Positions 57,213 through 64,000 of a stretch of 64,000 bases of DNA are shown here, piece by piece. How positions within the stretch are numbered: the first letter of the stretch is position 1; every line of letters starts with the position of its first letter. Source of the DNA: Gnetum montanum (Eukaryota > Streptophyta > Gnetopsida > Gnetales > Gnetaceae). The position numbers and the translations under genes are program-made. The stretch is from NCBI GenBank assembly GCA_015680685.1, contig MNCI01023742.1:1506979-1570978 (forward strand), read 5' to 3'. The notes below the pieces were generated by a model. The model was given only the letters and a program-made list of their open reading frames with translations, was not told the origin of the DNA and searched no databases.

Positions 57213-59228
57213 TTAAAGAAAATGAAAAATATTTATTAATCCTGCTTGTCGTTGAAATGGGGGGTATCCCCCATAACTAAATGGTTGAGTATGGCAAGGA
57301 TTAATAAATGAAAAATAAGGATCCTTACATGTTGGAAGTATTGGAACTGGTCCATACTTATCCCCTTGGATTTCACACACTTCATAATAAGCATAGTGGG
57401 GCACTTCATATGATGTAGTTCCCGGATAACGAGTTGACCCACTATGATGTTCGTGACCGTTAGATGGTATGCAAGGATTAGGATGATGCCTCCCATGGTT
57501 GTGTTCATTGGGCTGTATGGTTGTTGGAGTGTTAGTTGGTGGCCCTGATGAAGTTACATGAGGCATTGGGTTCGAAGGCAAGGGTGCACCACATTGTTGG
57601 ACTTGTGCTGGGTTGGAAGGTGCAGTGGCCTCGGAGTTGTGTTGTCCCTTCCTACAGCCGTGTTTAAATAAAGGATGCTTTTGATGTTGAGGAGGCTCTT
57701 CACTACGGTTAGTAGTAGTAGCACAAGTGTTGTTCGTGGGTTGTTGCTGTGGCACAAACACCTTAGGAATAGTTGGTGGCTTTGTGGAAGGAGGGAAAGG
57801 ATGAGAATGTTGAAAGTTAAGAGGAATGTAAGGTGCACAAGGTGGTGGTTGTGTTGGAGGTATGGGCTGATAGTATTGTAGAGAATGGTATTTTGGTGGG
57901 ATAGAGTATGTTGGCCCAGTTGAAGACACAAGGTGTTGAACATGCTAAGCGTTTGGATTGATAATATGAAGGGTGCCTCTAGTCTAAGGGTGGATTCCCC
58001 CATGACTAGGATTGTTGTCACTATGATCGAACACAGTATCTCTGTACGAACTCTGGATGTAGCATATTTCGCCAATGTTCATGTAGATGTAACAATATTG
58101 GGCATTGGCCCTTGGGGTGATCGTACAAGCATATGTTACATTTGTACGTAGGATTGGCAGTTGAGCACTTATTCCCTTTATTCTTCTTTTTCGAATGTCT
58201 ACTATTTTTTCCTACTTCTTGGGTTGTCAAAACTCTATCTCCAATGGTGTTGACATATTCTCCACACTTTTGATACATCCATTCCAACATCTTATTGATC
58301 TTTGCCTCGGCTTCTTCTAACGATTATTGTATTGGCAAAGATGATGTTTCCACCTTGAGATTTGTTGATTTCTCCTTATTATGATCATGGACCTTTGTTA
58401 AGGTGTGATTTTGGTCCCGTTGATGCTTTTCAACACTCTCCCATGTAGCTAATTCTCCTTCTTCTTTTGCTACCCGCTTAATAAGCTCTTGGATTTGATG
58501 GGTTCGTATTTCGTATAGTTGACCTTGGGCATACGTTCCTAAGGTCTCTCTTGTTTCATTACGTAGTTCATCAATAATGTGGTACATTAGCCTTTCTCGA
58601 AAAACCCATGGCCTGGACAGTTGTTTAATAGTTAATAATATCTTTCTAAGGCCATGTCCAAGGGTTCATCTTGTGCCTGTTTCCATCCTTGGATTTGTTT
58701 CCTCAAGGCTAACACTCTTGCATAGGTTTGATATTTTTCATTAAAGACTTCTACCATTGTTGATCAACATCGTATTGAGTTTGGTTTTAACGATCTATAC
58801 CATACTTTTTCTTGGTCAACGAGTGTCATGGGAAAGAGCTTAAGTTTTTGCCAACCATTATCAATGTTATTCCATGTGCGGGCATCGTAGAAAGCTAGTA
58901 AATGTTGGTGCGAATCTAAGTCATAGCCTACTTAAAATGTAGGAAAGTTGTTTAAATCAATCCTAGGTAGACGGATCTATTTACGATGCCTACGTGAGAT
59001 TTGAATGACCTCTTGTATTTGTGTTAGGCTTGTAGTGGCTAGTGGGGGCTCATCGTCATTGGGTAAGTTAGGCTTTCGTGCATTGTGATGACGTTGTTTT
59101 TGTTCATGCTTATAGGAAACTCCCACTTTAGGTTGTATACTCGAATCTTCATCATCATATAGTTCATTGGTTCTCCAATGAACTTCCTCACTAAGTGTTG
59201 TGTTATTATTATCTTGTAGGAGAGGCAT
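57213..59228 (-). pseudogene. Gag, element I
   Basis: It starts at ATG 59228 (MPLLQDNN). The N-terminal frame is open to 58977, then an in-frame stop follows SRRHRK. The capsid-type segment with VWYRSLKPNSIRRWSTM lies around 58.7-58.8 kb. The helical segment LRNETRETLGTYAQGQ lies at 58587-58324, the motif CNICLYDHPKGQC at about 58150-58110, and the Pro/His-rich tail at 57929-57213. It is similar to element II throughout and has stops and frame changes. Confidence 0.75.
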
Positions 59229-59343
59229 TGTTGTGTGTGAATTTGTGTGACTTTTTATAATTATTATTTCTTTCTAAGAGATGTATCGTTAAGTTCTTTA
59301 CAGCGATCTTGTATGATATAACTAATCTAGATATCTAGCACCA

Positions 59344-59361
59344 TCCCCAGCAACGACGCCA
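59344..59361 (-). other. Primer-binding site of element I, tRNA-Asp type
   Basis: The plus strand TCCCCAGCAACGACGCCA differs at two positions (both G to A) from the expected tRNA-Asp 3' end. Confidence 0.75.
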
Positions 59362-59362
59362 A

Positions 59363-60259
59363 TGATGAGTGGCAAGGTACCCCTACACTCAACCATATGA
59401 AATGAGCGTCGAACGTGTGATCCGGTCGAACTCTACAAACGAACTAGTTGTGGCACCTAGACAATTATCCTTCGGTCGCAGTTTGCTGTCTTCCCACCTA
59501 GACTAGTATTGTATATTTGTCATGTATGCTTTAGTCCAGATGAGTTGTATGATGTGTTCCTAATCTATGCTACTCCTGAAGGTAGTGGAAAATAATATTA
59601 ACTAAGCTAAGCTAGGAGGAGAAGGGCAAGAGAATCTAATCTAGCCTAACTACGATGAGTAATCGATTCCTTGATCAACCATACACATCTTGGACCTCAT
59701 GCACGACTACCACTGGGACTACCAAGCATAGATCCTAGGTACGCCATTGGGATTACCAAGCATAGATCCTAGCTACGTCACTGGGCTACCAAGCAGTCAC
59801 ACTTAAATGCTCATAATCAAGTCGTACTCGTTCCGCGATCTAGGAGTTTAAGGGTGAGAGAGAGAAAACAGTAAATAACATTAAAGAAATAAACAAATAA
59901 ATAAATAACAAAGTGAATGCTGCAATGATGAAGTAATCTCGATCTTTATTGCTGGTCATGTGCATGTCCAAGTACGGCACACTCAAATAAAGATACCGTA
60001 CAATTACATTCACCACACTGCGAGCAGACACAGGAAAAAATAATCTAACTCTGGAGGGATCAAATTGCCAAAGCTTCGCTACTTCTAATTGGGATCAAAA
60101 ACAAGGGAGAACCGCCTCTTATTTATAGATATCGCGACAGACTGCGATATCGCGTATGTGATATCGTAGGGAAGACGCGATATCGCATACGCAATATCGT
60201 GGGGGATGCGATATCGCGGCGGATGCAATATCGCGGCCTATGCAAATCGCGTCTCATTA
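59363..60259 (-). repeat. 5' LTR of element I
   Basis: It begins TGATGAGTGG, carries the 34-bp repeats and GATATC dyads (about 60137-60238), and ends CTCATTA (from CTCATCA). ACCCA follows at 60260-60264. Confidence 0.9.
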
Positions 60260-60427
60260 ACCCATACCAGGAGAGTTAAATGTTGAAGCCACCTAATCAA
60301 ATTAGGCCCAAGATCAAAATTTTAGGGGACATTTCCATAAAATTTCCGAACTCTAAATCACACGAAACAAGAAACAAACCCATTAAAGGAAAAAAGTAAG
60401 GTATAAATCAAATTTTGTAAGAAACCT

Positions 60428-60456
60428 TACTAATAATTGGCCCTATGTGATTTCAG
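60428..60456 (+). promoter_or_regulatory. Branch point and splice acceptor before the second ORF, element E
   Basis: CTTACTAATAATTGGCCC with TGTGATTTCAG ends directly before ATGGCC at 60457. It matches the same module in element II. Confidence 0.55.
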
Positions 60457-63246
60457 ATGGCCCATAAATGTGGACAACAAGGAGGACCCTCCCAAGGTGT
60501 GTCCAAACGACCAAGGAGAGGCAGAGACCAAGCATCTCCTGAGGAACATACAAAGCAGGAGGCACAATCATTCAGCATTCATCAAGAGCCTCCTGCTACT
60601 ATGCAATCGAGACATGGAAAGGAGGAGTAGCTGAAGTGCTTGAACAAGGACAACATCTTACGTTGTCCCCAGAATGTGTGTAGGCAATCCATGAAAGGTC
60701 CACGTCAGCAGCTATGACTTTGGAACTAAAATTTGGACCTTTCATGAAGTTCACTCTTGAAGCTATTAGGGACCAACTTAAAGGGTCCCCATTATGGCCT
60801 ATCCTCTCTGAAAGTTGTGCCTAGTACTTAGGAGAGATGTACCAATTTTGGCACAACAAGGAAGAAGGCACCACAATTGACATTGGTGGTGTGTCTGTAG
60901 ATTTTTCCACCAAGGCCATTTCAGAAGTCTTGAATCTTCTGAATACATGGCCAAAAGTTGCTCACCTGTCCACTTGCTCTGATGCCAATGCATGAAAAAT
61001 TTGGTTGAAAAGGATGTATGGCAAGGAAGACAAGACATATGGAGAATTGACGCTGGAAGAAAGAATATATTTCAAGATTGGTACTTATCACATCTTTCCC
61101 ATGAAAGAATTGAATAGAATCTCCACATACACAACTAGAGGAAGCACTATATAAATGAGCAAGATTAATGCTAACCTACCCCACTTATACCTTATGGAGA
61201 TTCTAAGGTGGTTTGAGGAATGCAAGATAGGGAAGTCTGCATTGCCCTTCTCCTGTCTCATCAGAAAGCTATGCAAATGTGCTAGAATTCTAGGGTACAC
61301 CAATGACATCCCCAGAAAGGCCGAAAATGCTTTGTTAGCTGAATTGCTGAAGCCACCAACCCCAAGGAAAAGTGCTGGTGAGACATTGGAGCCAGAACAA
61401 GAACAGATGGTAGGGCCCACTGCAACTCAAACTATAGGGCCTAGCCATCTTCCAAGCATGAGGCCTAGTCAACAACGAGAAGTAGGGCTCAACATGAGCC
61501 AACGAGACCAACTGCCACCACCACCGTAGGATTATCAATTGTCAATGAGCCATCTCAAGGCCATCGTTGAGATGGTCAGTTGGGGAAGGCATGATGATGC
61601 CAATCTCTTTCAAGTCATTGATGACACTGTATGATCCATAGTTTCTATAGATCACGCACAAGGAGAGGTGTCTATTCAAATAGGAGGAGGGGCGACACAT
61701 TGGTCACAATAGATTTCAAGGAATGCTACATCTTTACAAGTGCAATTAGAAACTAATGAAGGGGCCACAATAGTGGTCATGCAATACCAAGATGCAATGG
61801 GAGTCACAGAAGTGGTCATAGACAACATCAAAGAGTCCTTCAATGTCCCTGTTGTGCCACTGGTGGATTTCACAAGAGCACTTGATGCTCAAAATCTGGT
61901 CGATCCCTCAGAGACTCCTGCGAAGCATAAGGATGTCCTTGATCGATTGCTACAGACAGGACAAAGAATGAAGTCCTTGTTGAACATCCTACAAGATGTC
62001 ACAGCAACTCAATCAGACCTCATCTCCACCAAGGGGGAGTTGGTCATGGTAGAGCTCAAGGTCGAGCATGCAGAGATGGAGTTGGAAAGACTCCAAGAGA
62101 AGCTCATTGCCCTACAAGCTACACAACGAGACCCATCTCAATTCATTCCCGTAGACCAACTAGAATCTTTCAAAACCAAGCAACTTAATAAATCATTGGT
62201 GGATAATAAAAAGGTGGCAAAGGAAAAAGAGAAGGCCGGTTGGGATGCTTCCATGGCACAAGCATAAACATATGCACACAACAAAGCACTTAAGGTCTTA
62301 CAAGAAGAGAATAAATAGCTTGTCGCAGACAATCTTCGATTAACCACTGTGGAGAAACAATAGAATGTTCTCAAAGAAAATTTTCAGCAACTACAAGAAC
62401 AGTTAGTCAGGGTCAACTAGGACATGAATCGCTTGCCTAAAGAGAATCGAATCCTCTCAATGGAGGAGGTATGTGCAATCTGTTAGAAGATAGCCATTGA
62501 AATAAGCACGTGGCAAAATGAGGCCAAGCAACATGAAATGTTAAAAGAACACTTCAAAGACTAGTGGGGATGTACAAGCAAGTCATCGAAAAAGAATCCA
62601 TATGGCCAAGGCCCACATTAACACCTTCAGTGCTCAACATACTGATTAGTGAGCCATATTGGACACATATGGATTCGTCCACCATGCAGAGCTAAAAAGC
62701 TGGGACCTACAGATATAGGATCTTATAGAGTACATGGAATTGGCAAACCTACGGTACGCTAATTTAGCCATGTTAACTGTAGGATGCCTAAGAACAGAGC
62801 TAGAGAAGCAGGTAGCTACCACCTATGCCAAATATAAAATTGAATTTGCAAAGCACAAGAACACAGTTCAAAGGCTAGAAGTTGCAAATTCTGAGTTAAA
62901 GGTGGATAAGGCCAGCTACCAAGGGTAGAAAGATGTTGTAGTAAACTTGGCTTAATAGCTTATGGATTACCAGGACTACAAGGATAAAGCCAGAGCCTAT
63001 GAGGGGGAACAACAGTTGTTTACGACCTGGTATGCCAAGGTAAATCAAATGTTCCCACAACTTTCGTGTCCATGGGAAGTGCTAACTACATCAAACATTG
63101 GAACATTAGCGTGGATGGCACAGGACCCCCAAATTGAAGAGGAAAAGCTCCAAGCACTCCTTCAAAGCTACCAGATCCCAAAACCTAGAGCACAAGGCAA
63201 GGGGAGGCAACCCATGGAGGAGCCACCACCATCTGGAACCACATAA
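60457..63246 (+). pseudogene. Second ORF of element E
   Basis: It starts MAHKCGQQ and has KRPRRGRDQ and FSIHQEPP at the N-terminus, matching element II (KKPRRGRRQ, FSIHQDEPP). The best-preserved domain parts are NANLPHLYLMEILRWFEE and IRKLCKCARILGYTND (61155 onward). The Pro-rich linker ends in PPPP. The coiled-coil segment 61740-62267 and the end EEPPPSGTT at 63246 follow. It contains frameshifts and several TAG stops. One TAG (62316-62318) is at the same codon as in elements I and II. Confidence 0.75.
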
Positions 63247-63394
63247 GTTCTAATAAAATTTTGTAATTGGAATTTTGTGTTCATGTCCCAATTTTGTTAT
63301 ATTCAATAATCCCATACCTATCCACTATGTAATTAATTGGGCTTGTTCTCATTTTTTTAACTGGTGGAGAAGTTTTCATTCAATCGTGGGGGTA

Positions 63395-64000
63395 TGATGA
63401 ACCATGATTTATTAAGCTCCGATATCAGACCTGCGATATCGGATCCACGATATCAAGTACACAATATCATGACCTAAATAACAATATTGGATACATGATA
63501 TCTTGACTCCTATGTGGGCTTATAAATGCACATGTGGACACACAGGAAAGTCAGTTAGGAATTAGTTATTAGTCAGTTAGCTTTTTCAATCATTCGTTAG
63601 TTCTTCTCAACCCTTTCTCCTAGTGCATGCCCACAGTGTGATGATTGTAATTGTATGGTGTACTAACCGAAATCGTCAGTGTAAGGCTGGAAGGAAAAAC
63701 AAACATCGAAAGATCATTGGATAGACACAGCTGACCCTGCCTTCGCGAGAGGGCAAGTTGGAAAAGAAAACAAAGGTAGAGTGCCTTGGATGATCTGCAT
63801 GTAAATCAACCAAGGACTTCCTTGAACGTAAGCTATGGCTTGCGCTGGGGTTATTGTAACTAATGTTCAAAATGTAATTAGTGACATACGAAATGCAAAT
63901 AGAGCATGTACCGAAGTGATATTATAAACAAAAGTGTAAACTGAATTTAAAACAGAGTAAACAATATAATGGAAGGCAAAATGAACTGTATTGTATTGCT
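63395..64000 (+). repeat. 3' LTR of element E, incomplete at the window end
   Basis: It begins TGATGAACC right after the polypurine tract. GATATC and GATATT words fill about 63418-63503 and TATAAATG lies at 63521-63528. The overall plan is that of the other LTRs but the sequence is quite different, so element E belongs to another subfamily. Confidence 0.75.

Larger units (their letters stand above)
43179..60259 (-). mobile_element. Non-autonomous gypsy-like element I, with element II nested in its LTR
   Basis: Element I lies on the minus strand inside element E, flanked by ACCCA duplications. Its 3' LTR is split by element II (43179-44108 plus about 52990-53011). Its internal region is 53012-59362 and its 5' LTR 59363-60259. 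The primer-binding site next to the 5' LTR (59344-59361) is tRNA-Asp type. It encodes gag and the second ORF but shows no protease, reverse transcriptase or integrase. Without element II it is about 8.2 kb long. Confidence 0.85.
60265..64000 (+). mobile_element. Gypsy-like element E, right segment with 3' LTR
   Basis: This is the continuation of element E after the insertion of element I. It holds a leader with the branch-point/acceptor module, the second ORF, a polypurine tract (GTGGGGGTA at about 63386-63394) and a 3' LTR that runs off the window. Confidence 0.8.

Overview
This window reads as nuclear DNA of a seed plant with a large, repeat-rich genome. The evidence is a plant-type initiator tRNA-Met gene, small secreted peptide genes of the CEP/PIP type, Ty3/gypsy, Ty1/copia, RTE and L1-like elements, and no bacterial-style operons. 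A gymnosperm is my guess, but nothing here proves it. All coding calls come from reading the sequence by eye, with no database search.

Left part (1 to about 25 kb): AT-rich intergenic DNA carrying four intact, intronless, same-strand paralogous genes (4770-5069, 14750-15055, 18437-18739, 24422-24730). Each encodes a ~100-residue prepropeptide with a signal peptide, a variable basic middle and a conserved C-terminal peptide motif (SGPSPGVGN or SPGVGH followed by SVPVSA). A fifth, broken copy lies at about 11.9-12.1 kb. Three genes share an identical 16-bp promoter block at near-constant distance from a TATA-like box, and blocks of duplicated upstream DNA recur both beside the genes and as orphans. 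The same region holds the initiator tRNA gene (13887-13958), three or four decayed LINE fragments and several short tandem repeats.

Middle part (25.1-40.7 kb): a decayed minus-strand Ty1/copia element, split within its pol gene by a complete plus-strand Ty3/gypsy element (26267-36299) with two LTRs and a perfect 5-bp target duplication (ATAAG).

Right part (40.9-64 kb): three nested members of one gypsy-like family that carry gag and a second long ORF but no recognisable protease, reverse transcriptase or integrase. Element E (plus strand) is interrupted by element I (minus strand, 43179-60259, target duplication ACCCA). Element I's LTR is in turn interrupted by element II (minus strand, 44109-52984, target duplication ACAAC/ACAGC). 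Their U3 regions carry arrays of GATATC dyads just upstream of the TATA box. A second copy of this dyad-plus-TATA module lies inside each element, upstream of the second ORF, which also follows a conserved branch-point/acceptor sequence. A 294-bp assembly gap lies in the second LTR of element II.

Working picture: the only apparently functional host loci are the peptide cluster and the tRNA. Everything from 25 kb to the end is nested retrotransposon DNA. The gypsy element at 26-36 kb shares gag sequence, LTR termini and primer type with elements E, I and II, so its relatives could be the source of the missing enzymes.
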